This document shows, piece after piece, positions 51,251 to 60,453 of a stretch of DNA of 64,000 nucleotides; within the stretch, counting starts at the first letter, position 1; every line of letters begins with the position of its first letter. The stretch comes from Weizmannia acidilactici. GTDB taxonomy: Bacteria > Bacillota > Bacilli > Bacillales > Bacillaceae_C. The position numbers and the translations under genes were made by a program. Below the pieces are notes generated by a model that was given only the letters and a program-made list of their open reading frames with translations, did not search any database and was not told the DNA's origin. The stretch is from contig NZ_BKZR01000010.1 in assembly GCF_008974225.1 (NCBI RefSeq), positions 26,134-90,133 of the forward strand. Reading direction: 5' to 3'.

Positions 51251-52429
51251 TCACTGTACTTCAATCATGACGGCATCACCCTGCCCGCCGCCGGAGCAGA
51301 TCGCCGCGATGCCAATTCCCCCACCGCGCCGTTTCAGCTCGTGGGCAAGGGTCAAAATGATGCGCGTGCCGCTTGCCCCGATCGGGTGTCCTAAAGCTAC
51401 CGCACCCCCGTTTACATTGACTTTTTCGAGATCAAGCTGTGCAATTTTACTGCTGGCAAGCGCAACTGCGGCAAATGCTTCATTGATTTCAAACAAATTA
51501 ATTTCTTCCAGCTTTCTCCCGGTCTTCTCTAGAATTTCATTGATTACAAGCCCAGGTGTTTGTGGAAAGTGCTGCGCCTCGACCGCCACTTCCGCATGGG
51601 CGATAATTGTGGCAAGCGGTTTCAATCCTTCTTTTGCGGCGCGCTCCCCGCTCATCAGCACTAGTGCGGCTGCGCCGTCATTGACCCCCGGCGCATTGCC
51701 CGCTGTAATGGTGCCGTCTTGATCAAAGGCAGGCGGCAGCTGCGACAGCTTTTCCAGTGTCGTATCCGGGCGCGGCGGCTCGTCATGTTCCACCAGCAGA
51801 GCAGGCCCTTTTCTTTGCGGCACTTCGACCGGTACGATTTCTTCGGCAAATTTCCCGGCCTGGATCGCTTCCAATGCTTTTTGGTGGCTCCTTAATGCCC
51901 AACGGTCCTGGAATTCCCTTGAAAGTTCGAATGCTTCCGCTGTCCGGTTTCCATATGTGCCCATATGTACACCTGAAAAAGCACAGGTCAAGCCGTCATG
52001 CGTCATCATATCTTTAAGCTGCACATCACCCATTTTCAATCCCCATCTTCCTTTCGGCAGGAAGTATGGGGCGTTCGACATCGATTCCATGCCGCCGGCC
52101 ACGATCACTTCCCCATCCCCGGAGCGGATAATCTGGTCCGCGAGCGTTACGCTTCTCATCCCGGAAGCACACACTTTGTTAATCGTTTCCGTTTTGACTT
52201 CCCACGGGATCCCGGCGTATCTCGCCGCCTGCCTGGACGGGAGTTGGCCCTGGCCGCCCTGCAGGACATTTCCCATAATGACTTCATCCACATCGCCGCT
52301 TTGGACACCTGCCTTTTCCAAAACGCTTTTGATGGCAATCCCGCCAAGCTGGGATGCCGTCAAACTGCTCAATTTTCCCCCGAATTTGCCAAAGGGCGTA
52401 CGTGCCCCGCTCACAATGACCGTTTTCAA
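51251..52429 (-). CDS. Acetyl-CoA acetyltransferase (thiolase)
   Basis: Cleaves 3-ketoacyl-CoA to acetyl-CoA, or condenses two acetyl-CoA. It has 392 residues with nucleophile Cys87 (NKVCASGM), His348 (GHPIGASG) and Cys378 (AICSGGGQG), all intact. The start is TTG at 52429 with GGAG seven bases upstream. It is the first gene of the thiolase-hbd-acd-acdA-tetR-icmF transcript, equivalent to B. subtilis mmgA. The TetR operator lies 46-64 bp upstream. Confidence 0.94.
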   Translation of the reverse strand: MKTVIVSGARTPFGKFGGKLSSLTASQLGGIAIKSVLEKAGVQSGDVDEVIMGNVLQGGQGQLPSRQAARYAGIPWEVKTETINKVCASGMRSVTLADQIIRSGDGEVIVAGGMESMSNAPYFLPKGRWGLKMGDVQLKDMMTHDGLTCAFSGVHMGTYGNRTAEAFELSREFQDRWALRSHQKALEAIQAGKFAEEIVPVEVPQRKGPALLVEHDEPPRPDTTLEKLSQLPPAFDQDGTITAGNAPGVNDGAAALVLMSGERAAKEGLKPLATIIAHAEVAVEAQHFPQTPGLVINEILEKTGRKLEEINLFEINEAFAAVALASSKIAQLDLEKVNVNGGAVALGHPIGASGTRIILTLAHELKRRGGGIGIAAICSGGGQGDAVMIEVQ

Positions 52430-52474
52430 CCATCTTCTCCCCTTTAATTAAAATATTTTGTAAGCGCCCAAAAA

Positions 52475-52493
52475 TGAACGAACGCTCGGTCAA
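52475..52493 (-). promoter_or_regulatory. Predicted TetR operator and -35 upstream of the thiolase operon
   Basis: Minus-strand TTGACCGAGCGTTCGTTCA. It aligns with TTGACTGAATGCTCATTCA upstream of the Fe-S oxidoreductase gene, differing only by C/T and A/G changes. No clear -10 was found at standard spacing. Confidence 0.6.
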
Positions 52494-52614
52494 CCGAAAC
52501 GCGGAGGCGCCTCAAACCAAGGTTCAAATAAAACGGCGGAGAAACTTCCCCAAACTTTTGCATGCTGCCTCCCAAGTTTGCCATTCTCCGCCGTTATCGT
52601 ATGATGTTGCTCGA

Positions 52615-54732
52615 TTAAGATACTGCAGTTGCCCGCCCCGGCACGCCGCAAACCGAAAGTTCAAGAATTTCCGCCACATCAAGCGTTTTGACCTTGTCTT
52701 CCACTTCTTTTGCTTTCGTGCCGTCGGACAGCATCGTCAGACAGTACGGGCATTCCGTGCTGATGACGGTTGGATTGACGGCAAGCGCCTGCTCCGTGCG
52801 TGCCACATTAATCCGGTGCCCGGTATCTTCTTCCATCCACATTAAGCCGCCGCCGGCCCCGCAGCACATCGCCGTTTCACGGTTCCGTTCCATTTCCACC
52901 AGCTTTACGCCCGGAATCATTTTTAAGATTTCGCGCGGCTGGTTATAAATATCATTGTATCTGCCAAGATAGCAGGAATCATGGAACGTTACAGCCTCAT
53001 TCACTTCATATTTCGGTTTTAAGCGTCCTTCCTTAAGCAGCTGGTACAGCACCTCGGTATGGTGGTACACTTCCCCTTCAAACCCGAAATCCTTATATTC
53101 CTTCTTAAACGTATTGTATGCGTGCGGGTCAATCGTTACGATTTTTTTCACACCGTTTTTTTCAAACTCGGCAATATTCTGGCCGGCCAGCTCCTGGAAT
53201 AAAAATTCATTTCCAAGCCTGCGAGCCGTATCCCCGGAGTTTTTCTCCTTATTGCCGAGGATGGCAAATTTGACGCCTGCTTCATTGAGCAGCTTCGCAA
53301 ACGACTGTGCGATTTTCTGGCTGCGGCTGTCATAGGAGCCCATCGAACCGACCCAGAATAAATATTCAAATTCCTCACCGGATTTTTTCATTTCTTTTAC
53401 GGTCGGCACTTGGATATCCTCCCGCCCTTCGCGCCATGTTTCCCGCTCTTTCCGGTTCAGCCCCCAAGGGTTGCCCTGCCGCTCAATGTTCTGCATCGCC
53501 CGCTGCGCATCCGGGTTCACTTTCCCTTCCGTCAGCACAAGATAGCGCCTGAGGTCGATAATCTTTTCGACATGCTCGTTCATTACCGGGCACTGGTCTT
53601 CACAGTTCCGGCATGTCGTGCACGCCCAGATCTCTTCTTCCGTAATAACATCGCCGATTAGGCTTGGCCGGTAAGAAAGAGCAGCTGCCGCCTCTTCAGC
53701 CCCCCGGGTTGCGCTTGCCATTGCGAGCTGGTTCCCTTTCGTATGCGAAAAAGCGAAGGCCGGAACCCACGGCTGCTTGGACGTGACAGCCGCACCGTAA
53801 TTCGTTAAATGATCCCTTAATTTAATGATCAGATCCATCGGCGAAAGCATCTTGCCTGTCCCGGTCGCCGGGCACATATTCGTGCAACGCCCGCATTCGA
53901 CGCACGCATACAGATCGACAAGCTGCAGCTGCGTGAAGTCCTGGATTTTGCCGACCCCGAAGCTTTCCTGCGACTCATCCTCAAAATCGATCGGGCGGAG
54001 CTTGCCGACATCATCAAGCCGGTTCAGGTACACATTCGCCGGCCCAGCAATCAAGTGGGCATGCTTCGACTGCGGAATGTAGACGAGGAACGTCAAAAGC
54101 AGCAGCAGGTGCATCCACCATGCAATGTAAAAGACAACAGCCGCTGCTCGGGGCCCGATCCAGTCGAAAGCCGCGGCAAGTGCTGATGCGACCGGTTCCG
54201 TCCATGACAGTTCCTCCTGGTGCCAGATGAGACCCATGCCGCCTCCGACAAGGACGGAAACCATCAACCCGCCGATAAAAATAAGCACAAGCCCCGCTTT
54301 AAAATCCCGTTTCAGGCGCACGAGCTTTTCAATATAGCGGCGGTAATACGCCCAGCCGACCGCAAATAAAATGACGAGCGTGACGATTTCCTGGAAAAAG
54401 GTAAATCCAGGATAAAGCAGCCCGAGCGGCAAGTGCGTGCCCGGCGCAAGCCCCTTCCAAATAAAATCGATGGCGCCGAATTGGACGAGAATGAACCCGT
54501 AAAACATCATGACGTGGATGGCGCCGCTTTTTTTATCTTTGAGCAGCTTTTTCTGCCCGAAGACATACACCCAGATTTTCTTGAGCCGCTCCTTTACGTT
54601 ATTGTCAAATTCCTGCTTCTTCCCCAATTTGATATACTGCACCCTTGTCCTCACCAAATAAACAAACAGGCCAATACCGTAAGCGGTTACAGACAGGAAT
54701 GCAATCCAGTTCAACCATAATAAAATGTGCAT
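52615..54732 (-). CDS. ywjF: Membrane Fe-S oxidoreductase, probable ETF:menaquinone oxidoreductase
   Basis: A 705-residue fusion: NarI-like cytochrome b membrane part with five helices (about 3-27, 73-92, 107-130, 146-169, 197-220), then two [4Fe-4S] motifs (Cys277/280/283/287 and Cys371/374/377/381), then two CCG domains (DSCYLGRYN near 585, CCGAGGG near 625). Heterodisulfide-reductase-like proteins of this build are proposed to take electrons from ETF to menaquinone. The neighbouring acyl-CoA dehydrogenases support this; the link is inference. I chose the ATG at 54732 with GGGGGAAAG upstream. It has its own regulated promoter. Confidence 0.85.
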   Translation of the reverse strand: MHILLWLNWIAFLSVTAYGIGLFVYLVRTRVQYIKLGKKQEFDNNVKERLKKIWVYVFGQKKLLKDKKSGAIHVMMFYGFILVQFGAIDFIWKGLAPGTHLPLGLLYPGFTFFQEIVTLVILFAVGWAYYRRYIEKLVRLKRDFKAGLVLIFIGGLMVSVLVGGGMGLIWHQEELSWTEPVASALAAAFDWIGPRAAAVVFYIAWWMHLLLLLTFLVYIPQSKHAHLIAGPANVYLNRLDDVGKLRPIDFEDESQESFGVGKIQDFTQLQLVDLYACVECGRCTNMCPATGTGKMLSPMDLIIKLRDHLTNYGAAVTSKQPWVPAFAFSHTKGNQLAMASATRGAEEAAAALSYRPSLIGDVITEEEIWACTTCRNCEDQCPVMNEHVEKIIDLRRYLVLTEGKVNPDAQRAMQNIERQGNPWGLNRKERETWREGREDIQVPTVKEMKKSGEEFEYLFWVGSMGSYDSRSQKIAQSFAKLLNEAGVKFAILGNKEKNSGDTARRLGNEFLFQELAGQNIAEFEKNGVKKIVTIDPHAYNTFKKEYKDFGFEGEVYHHTEVLYQLLKEGRLKPKYEVNEAVTFHDSCYLGRYNDIYNQPREILKMIPGVKLVEMERNRETAMCCGAGGGLMWMEEDTGHRINVARTEQALAVNPTVISTECPYCLTMLSDGTKAKEVEDKVKTLDVAEILELSVCGVPGRATAVS

Positions 54733-54811
54733 CTTTCCCCCGACACTCCCTTCGATCATTCGTGCTGCACGTTAAGGAAAACAGGAAATTTTCCGAATCT
54801 TGCTTACTCCT

Positions 54812-54839
54812 ATTATATAATGAATGAGCATTCAGTCAA
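54812..54839 (-). promoter_or_regulatory. Sigma-A promoter with TetR operator in the spacer
   Basis: On the minus strand, TTGACT (complement of 54834-54839), 16-bp spacer, perfect TATAAT (complement of 54812-54817). The palindrome TGAATG-AG-CATTCA (54821-54834) fills the spacer, so a bound repressor would block polymerase. Confidence 0.8.
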
Positions 54840-54966
54840 TCCTTTTTTTGATTTTTTTAAGATTTTCTGAAAAGACGTTTCCCATTTTGTGTGTTATCCA
54901 TATGTAAAATCGGCGCCTTTTGGGTAGACTAACGGATATGAACATCTGTGAAACGGGGAAAATGAT

Positions 54967-56166
54967 ATGATCTTGCTTTTGTCTCTCTCAGCGGCAGCAG
55001 CACTCGTCATCTGGCTCATTACCGATTACACGCTCGGAAAAAAACATTTTTGCAGCATTTGCCATAAGCGGGAATATCCCATCCGGGCAGGCGACTTTAC
55101 CATTTTTACGTCCGGGGAAGATTTATTTCCGCAATATTTTTCCGATATCGGAAACGCAAAAGAAAGCATCTATGTCCTTTTTTATATTGTGAATAATGAC
55201 GGCATCAGCCGGGATCTATTCAACCTTTTGGCAAAAAAAGCGCGGGAAGATATTGATGTCAAGGTGCTGCTCGATTGGGCGGGCAGCCGCCGGGTCACGA
55301 AAAAAATGATCTCGCAGCTCGAACAAGCGGGCGCATCTTTTGCCGTCAGCCACCGGCCAACATTCCCGTTTTTCTTTTTTTCGCTCCAGCAGCGGAACCA
55401 TAGGAAAATCACCGTGATTGACGGAAAGATTGGCTATATCGGCGGATTTAATGTCGGAAAAGAATACATTGGTGAAAATCCGGCACTTTCTCCTTGGCGG
55501 GATTATCATTTCCGCTTGACAGGTGGGAGCATCGGCGATTTGCAGCAGGAATTTATCTTAAATTGGAACGAAGCCGCCAAAGAGAAAATGTCCGCTGCAA
55601 TGGCGGTAACACCCCGTGCCGAAACGGAGGGATTGCGCCACCAAATCATTCCGACAGAAGGGATTGACCTTGAGGATTTGTTGTGCGGGCTGATTGACCG
55701 GGCGCGCTCCTCCATTTTTATCGGCTCGCCTTATTTTATTCCGACCGCGAAAATCCAAAAAAAACTGGTCAGGGCGTTGGAGCGCGGCGTAAAATTGGTG
55801 GTGCTCGCGCCCGGAAAAGCCGACCATATGCTTGTAAAAGAGGCCGCTTTCCGGTTTTTCCGCGAACTGCTCAAAAAAGGGGCGGAAATTTATTTATTCA
55901 ACCCCGGTTTTTATCATGCCAAAATTGTGATCATAGACGAAGCCGTCTGCGATATCGGGACTGCCAATTTCGACCGACGCAGCGTACTTTTGAACCTTGA
56001 AATCAACTGCCTCGTTTATGATGCCGGCTTTATTCAAAAAATGCGCGAGGTGTTCATGGAAGATACCAGGCACGCCATCCCGCTCACACTTGAAGATATC
56101 AACCACCCCGGCTGGTTTTCAAAAGCAAAAGAGTGGGGCGCACGGGCAATTGAAGAATTTTTATAA
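54967..56166 (+). CDS. clsB: Cardiolipin synthase-type phospholipase D enzyme
   Basis: Membrane-associated phosphatidyltransferase that is expected to make cardiolipin from phosphatidylglycerol. It has 399 residues: one N-terminal membrane helix (about 3-20) and two HKD motifs, the first at His145, Lys147 and Asp152 (HRKITVID), the second in FYHAKIVIID near residue 318. It is shorter than typical two-helix ClsA and corresponds to B. subtilis ywjE. The ATG follows ACGGGGAAAA. It diverges from the Fe-S oxidoreductase gene and converges on argS. Confidence 0.9.
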   Translation: MILLLSLSAAAALVIWLITDYTLGKKHFCSICHKREYPIRAGDFTIFTSGEDLFPQYFSDIGNAKESIYVLFYIVNNDGISRDLFNLLAKKAREDIDVKVLLDWAGSRRVTKKMISQLEQAGASFAVSHRPTFPFFFFSLQQRNHRKITVIDGKIGYIGGFNVGKEYIGENPALSPWRDYHFRLTGGSIGDLQQEFILNWNEAAKEKMSAAMAVTPRAETEGLRHQIIPTEGIDLEDLLCGLIDRARSSIFIGSPYFIPTAKIQKKLVRALERGVKLVVLAPGKADHMLVKEAAFRFFRELLKKGAEIYLFNPGFYHAKIVIIDEAVCDIGTANFDRRSVLLNLEINCLVYDAGFIQKMREVFMEDTRHAIPLTLEDINHPGWFSKAKEWGARAIEEFL

Positions 56167-56183
56167 AATCCATCAACATCATC

Positions 56184-56220
56184 ATAAAAAAGAAACCCCC
56201 CGTCGGTATCTGGACGGGGG
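56184..56220 (-). terminator. Terminator between clsB and argS
   Basis: Perfect 8-bp stem CCCCCGTC/GACGGGGG (56197-56204 and 56213-56220). On the minus strand it is followed by TTTCTTTTTT, so it fits argS best. Confidence 0.8.
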
Positions 56221-56233
56221 ATTGATGTGCTGT

Positions 56234-57904
56234 TTACATTTTTTCCGGTGCTGAAACGCCGATCATCCGCAAAGCGTTTTTCAGCGTGGTTTGGACGGCT
56301 TTGATCAAAGCAAGGCGCGCTTTTGTGGCGGCTTCATGCTCCGGATCGAGCACTTTTACCGCATTATAAAAGCTGTGGAACGCGGACGCCAGCTCGTTGA
56401 TATATTTGGTGATGCGGTGCGGGATCCGCTTTTCTGCCGCTTCGGCAATCACCTGCGGGAATTCGCCCAATTTTTTCAGGACATCCATTTCCTTTTCAGA
56501 GCGGATCGCGGAAAAATCCCCCCTCGTATCCGGACCGAGCCCTTTCTCTTCTGCCTGCCGCAAAATGCTGCAAATGCGGGCATGGGCATACTGCGCATAA
56601 TAAACCGGGTTTTCATTGGACTGCGAAACGGCAAGATCAAGGTCGAAGTCCAAGTGTGTATCCGAACTTCTCATCGCAAAGAAATAACGGGTTGCATCGA
56701 GGCCGACTTCTTCGATCAAATCGCGCATTGTCACCGCTTTTCCCGTCCGTTTGCTCATCTTCATTTTTTCGCCGTTTTTATAAAGATGGACAAGCTGGAT
56801 AATCTCGACTTCAAGATGGTCCTTATCATATCCGAGGGCTTCCATTGCCGCTTTCATGCGCGGGATATAACCGTGGTGGTCGGCGCCCCAAATATTAATC
56901 ACTGTATTGAATCCGCGGTCAAATTTATCTTTATGGTACGCTATATCAGGGGTCAAATAGGTGTAGGTCCCGTCTTTTTTGATCAGCACGCGGTCTTTGT
57001 CGTCGCCGAAAGTTGTCGAACGGAACCAGGTCGCCCCGTCTTTTTCATAAATATGCCCTTTTTCGCGCATAATTTTCAGCATATCGTCAATTTTCCCGCT
57101 CTTATATAGGGAAGTTTCCGAATACCAGACGTCAAAACGCACGCGGAAGTCTTCGAGGTCCTTTTTCAGTTTATCCATTTCATAATCAAGGCCATACCGG
57201 CGGAAAAATTCATAACGTTCGTTTTCATCTGCATCTACAAACTTTTTCCCGTATTCTTTTGCCAGTTTCTGCCCCAAATCAATGATATCCTGGCCGTAGT
57301 AGCCGTCTGCCGGCATTTCTTTCTCGATGCCGAGCGCCTGGAAGTAACGCGCTTCGACCGACAATGCCAGGTTGTGGATCTGATTTCCGGCATCATTGAT
57401 GTAGTATTCACGGGTCACATCATAGCCCGCTTTTTCCAGGATATTGCAAAGAGAATCGCCGACTGCCGCCCCGCGCGCATGCCCGAGGTGAAGGTCGCCA
57501 GTCGGGTTGGCAGATACGAATTCAACCTGAATTTTTTCCCCTTTTCCGGCATCCGAGCGGCCGTAATCATCGCCTTCCTGCAAAATCGTTGGAATAAGCT
57601 GCGTCAAATATGCATTGTCCAAGTAAAAATTGATGAAGCCCGGCCCCGCGATTTCCACTTTTTCAATGGACGCTTTCGATTTGTCAAGCTGCCCCACAAC
57701 GGCTTCCGCGATGACACGCGGTGCTTTTTTCGCCGCGCGCGCCAGTTGCATCGCAATGTTTGCGGCATAATCGCCGTACGCCTTTTCTTTCGGTTTTTCC
57801 AGCACAATTGACGGAATGTCTTCTTCCGGTACAAGGCCGGTTTTTATGACAGCTTCTTTGATTTCCGCTTTTAATATTTCCTGAATTTGTTCCGTTATGT
57901 TCAT
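56234..57904 (-). CDS. argS: Arginyl-tRNA synthetase
   Basis: Class I synthetase that charges tRNA-Arg. It has 556 residues: N-terminal tRNA-binding domain (1-100), HIGH motif as HLGH (139-142), KMSKR motif near residue 390, and an all-helical anticodon domain ending LRMIGVSAPEKM. The ATG overlaps the ywiB stop (57901-57904, ATGA), so the two are translated together, as in B. subtilis. No T-box leader was seen. Confidence 0.97.
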   Translation of the reverse strand: MNITEQIQEILKAEIKEAVIKTGLVPEEDIPSIVLEKPKEKAYGDYAANIAMQLARAAKKAPRVIAEAVVGQLDKSKASIEKVEIAGPGFINFYLDNAYLTQLIPTILQEGDDYGRSDAGKGEKIQVEFVSANPTGDLHLGHARGAAVGDSLCNILEKAGYDVTREYYINDAGNQIHNLALSVEARYFQALGIEKEMPADGYYGQDIIDLGQKLAKEYGKKFVDADENERYEFFRRYGLDYEMDKLKKDLEDFRVRFDVWYSETSLYKSGKIDDMLKIMREKGHIYEKDGATWFRSTTFGDDKDRVLIKKDGTYTYLTPDIAYHKDKFDRGFNTVINIWGADHHGYIPRMKAAMEALGYDKDHLEVEIIQLVHLYKNGEKMKMSKRTGKAVTMRDLIEEVGLDATRYFFAMRSSDTHLDFDLDLAVSQSNENPVYYAQYAHARICSILRQAEEKGLGPDTRGDFSAIRSEKEMDVLKKLGEFPQVIAEAAEKRIPHRITKYINELASAFHSFYNAVKVLDPEHEAATKARLALIKAVQTTLKNALRMIGVSAPEKM

Positions 57905-58329
57905 TTTGCCTCTTGTACCTCCTCGTAATGGATCGTCATCTTGTATGTACCGACCTGTCTCTCCTGTATAAAAAGCCTGTAACCAAGGGAAAACTGCCCA
58001 TGCATATACCCTGTACGGCGGTGTGCCACATCATCTGCCATTACTTCAAGCGGAAAAGTGCCGTACCCGCTGCCATAAGAACCCGGCCGCTTTTCGCCGG
58101 GTCGCAGATCAAGCCGCATAGAAACCGCTCCGCTTCTTAAAATCAGTGCTCTTTCACCGCCCACTTTTACAACCGTATGGATTTCGCCCGTTTCCTGCAT
58201 TTCATTGTATTTTAGATAAGCCGCACCGCCTTTTTCGTAATAACGGCCGAATAAAACAAGTTCTTCTTCTTGGAAAAATTCCGTCACCATATGTATTTTT
58301 ACGGGGCAAGAAACGGTTTCTTCCGCCAT
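57901..58329 (-). CDS. ywiB: DUF1934 beta-barrel protein YwiB
   Basis: A 142-residue protein of the DUF1934/YwiB family, small calycin-like beta barrels of unknown function. The alternating beta-strand pattern runs throughout, with GYMHGQFSLGYRLFIQ near the C-terminus as the most conserved-looking part. It has no signal peptide. It overlaps argS by four bases and probably leads that operon. GATGTGGGAAA precedes the ATG. Confidence 0.85.
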   Translation of the reverse strand: MAEETVSCPVKIHMVTEFFQEEELVLFGRYYEKGGAAYLKYNEMQETGEIHTVVKVGGERALILRSGAVSMRLDLRPGEKRPGSYGSGYGTFPLEVMADDVAHRRTGYMHGQFSLGYRLFIQERQVGTYKMTIHYEEVQEAK

Positions 58330-58462
58330 TTTCCCACATCCTTAGAGAAACTTTCCGTTTGTTGTCTATCCATTATAACCTTTCCACTGGAAGAATAACA
58401 TCGCCTGTATCTTTATTTTATCATACAAAACAACCGCGGCATTCCACAAGAGGAACTTTAAA

Positions 58463-58503
58463 AGCCCGGCGCCGGCCTCAAGTAAGGCTGCAGCACCGGG
58501 CCA
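58463..58503 (-). terminator. Terminator of the spermidine operon
   Basis: Minus-strand stem GCCCGGTGC/GCGCCGGGC with an inner GCC/GGC extension (complement of 58463-58503), followed by U4. The U-run is short. Confidence 0.7.
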
Positions 58504-58512
58504 TAGCGTTTC

Positions 58513-59385
58513 CTATTTCACCCAGCCAAGCATCATTTCGCGCACCAGTTTGCTTGCCGTATTGGCGGTTTGTTCGGAATGGTCGTAAACCGGCGCCACT
58601 TCGACAAGATCGCAGCCGACGACATTTACTTTCGAATTTGAGATCGCATGGATCGATGCGAGCAGTTCTTTCGAAGTAATCCCGCCGGCATCCACCGTAC
58701 CCGTCCCCGGCGCAAATGCCGGATCAAGCACGTCGATGTCAATCGTCACATATACCGGGCGGCCGGAAAGTTCCGGCAGCACTTTTTTGAGCGGCCCGAA
58801 CACTTCGAATTTCGAGATGTGCATGCCATTTTTTTCTGCCCAATCAAACTCTTCTTTCATGCCGGAACGGATGCCGAAAGAGTAGACGTTTTTCGGCCCG
58901 ATCAGCTCAGCCACTTTGCGGATCGGCGTCGAATGCGAAAGCGGCTCTCCTTCATATTCCGTCCGGAGATCGGTATGGGCATCAAAATGGATCACCGCCA
59001 AATCCGGATATTTTTGATAGACGGCACGGATCACCGGCCATGAAACAAGATGCTCCCCTCCAAGGCCGAACGGGAATTTTCCGTCTTTCAGCAAAATCTT
59101 CACATAATCCTCAATCATATCGAGGCTTCTTTGCGGATTGCCGAATGGGAGCGGAATATCGCCGGCATCGAAATATTTTACTTCGGCCAGTTCGCGGTCG
59201 AGGTACGGGCTGTATTCTTCAAGCCCGATCGATACTTCGCGGATGCGCGTCGGGCCGAACCTGGACCCCGGCCGGTAGCTGACCGTCCAGTCCATCGGCA
59301 TGCCGTAAATGACAACCCGGCTTGTCTCATAATCGGGATTGGCGCCGATAAAAACATTGCCTGAATATGCTTCGTCAAATCTCAT
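58513..59385 (-). CDS. speB: Agmatinase
   Basis: Manganese ureohydrolase that converts agmatine to putrescine and urea. It has 290 residues. Metal ligands are His112 (GGEH), Asp135, His137 and Asp139 (DAHTD) and the DIDVLDP pair near residue 215. GGAGAACAG precedes the ATG. It lies 25 bp after speE; together they make putrescine and spermidine. The arginine decarboxylase that supplies agmatine is not in the window. Confidence 0.95.
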   Translation of the reverse strand: MRFDEAYSGNVFIGANPDYETSRVVIYGMPMDWTVSYRPGSRFGPTRIREVSIGLEEYSPYLDRELAEVKYFDAGDIPLPFGNPQRSLDMIEDYVKILLKDGKFPFGLGGEHLVSWPVIRAVYQKYPDLAVIHFDAHTDLRTEYEGEPLSHSTPIRKVAELIGPKNVYSFGIRSGMKEEFDWAEKNGMHISKFEVFGPLKKVLPELSGRPVYVTIDIDVLDPAFAPGTGTVDAGGITSKELLASIHAISNSKVNVVGCDLVEVAPVYDHSEQTANTASKLVREMMLGWVK

Positions 59386-59410
59386 GTCTGTTCTCCTCTT
59401 CTTACTTTGC

Positions 59411-60241
59411 TTACTTTGTCAAGTCTTCTACAAATTTCGGTAGCACAAACGCCGCTTTATGCAGTTCTTTTGTATAGTATTTCGTTTCAATCTCATGGAA
59501 CCGTCCTTCACTGACTTCAAGCGGATCATATTTTTTCGAACCAATTGTAAACGTCCACATACCGCTCGGGTACGTCGGGACATTGGCTGTATACAGCCTT
59601 GTAATCGGGAAAATTTCTTTCACGTCGCGCTGCACTTCACGGATCAGGTTCGCTTTAAACCACGGGTTGTCCGTCTGCGCGACAAAAAGCCCGTCTTCTT
59701 TTAAAGCTTTTGCAATGCCGGCGTAAAACCCTTTTGTAAACAGGTTGACAGCAGGGCCGACCGGTTCGGTGGAATCAACCATGATCACATCATACGCATT
59801 CTCACTTTTTGCGATATGCATAAACCCGTCATCGACTTTTACCTCGACGCGCGGGTTATCCAGTTCACCTGCGATTTCAGGCAGAAACTTTTTCGAATAC
59901 TCAATGACCTTGCCGTCAATTTCGACAAGCGTTGCTTTTTTCACTTCAGGGTGCTTCAAAATTTCGCGGATCACGCCGCCGTCCCCGCCGCCGACAACGA
60001 GCACATTTTCCGGATTCGGATGGGTAAAAAGCGGAACATGCGCGATCATTTCATGGTAAACAAATTCATCTTTGATCGATGTCATCACCATGCCGTCCAA
60101 GATGAGCATATTGCCCCATTCGGCCGTTTCCACCATATCGAGTTTCTGGAATTCGGTCTGTTCGGTATGTAAAGTTTGGTTCACCCGCATCGTGATCCCG
60201 AAATCTTTCGTTTGTTTTTCTGTAAACCACAGTCCGCCCAT
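59411..60241 (-). CDS. speE: Spermidine synthase
   Basis: Transfers aminopropyl from decarboxylated SAM to putrescine. It has 276 residues: N-terminal beta domain with HTEQTEFQ, then the Rossmann domain with VVGGGDGGVIREIL and the catalytic Asp region MVDSTEPVGPA. I chose the ATG at 60241, eight bases after GAGGAGG; the ATG at 60247 is too close. It leads the speE-speB operon as in B. subtilis. Confidence 0.96.
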   Translation of the reverse strand: MGGLWFTEKQTKDFGITMRVNQTLHTEQTEFQKLDMVETAEWGNMLILDGMVMTSIKDEFVYHEMIAHVPLFTHPNPENVLVVGGGDGGVIREILKHPEVKKATLVEIDGKVIEYSKKFLPEIAGELDNPRVEVKVDDGFMHIAKSENAYDVIMVDSTEPVGPAVNLFTKGFYAGIAKALKEDGLFVAQTDNPWFKANLIREVQRDVKEIFPITRLYTANVPTYPSGMWTFTIGSKKYDPLEVSEGRFHEIETKYYTKELHKAAFVLPKFVEDLTK

Positions 60242-60391
60242 GATCATGTCCTCCTCTAATCGCGTAATATCTAGTTTCTATTATGTCTTCCCTTATAGGA
60301 ATGATTCATCCCAAACACATGAAAAAAAGTATAGTAGATTTCCGGAAAAAAGCAAGAATTTTTTTGCTTCCTTTCATTTTTCTTGCTTCTG

Positions 60392-60422
60392 TGTTTAAAA
60401 TTTCCTTTCTTACTAAATACTA
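60392..60422 (+). promoter_or_regulatory. Candidate forespore (sigma-F/sigma-G) promoter of pbpG
   Basis: GTTTA (60393-60397), a 15-bp spacer and CTAAATACT, or equally TGTTTA with AATACTA (60416-60422) at 18 bp. pbpG is forespore-expressed in B. subtilis. The match is moderate. Confidence 0.4.
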
Positions 60423-60453
60423 AGGAAATAAGAATAAAAAAGAGGTGTGGATG

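Noticed and set aside
56291..57109. 272-codon plus-strand frame opposite argS
   Set aside because: Shadow of the argS frame; lacks start signals.
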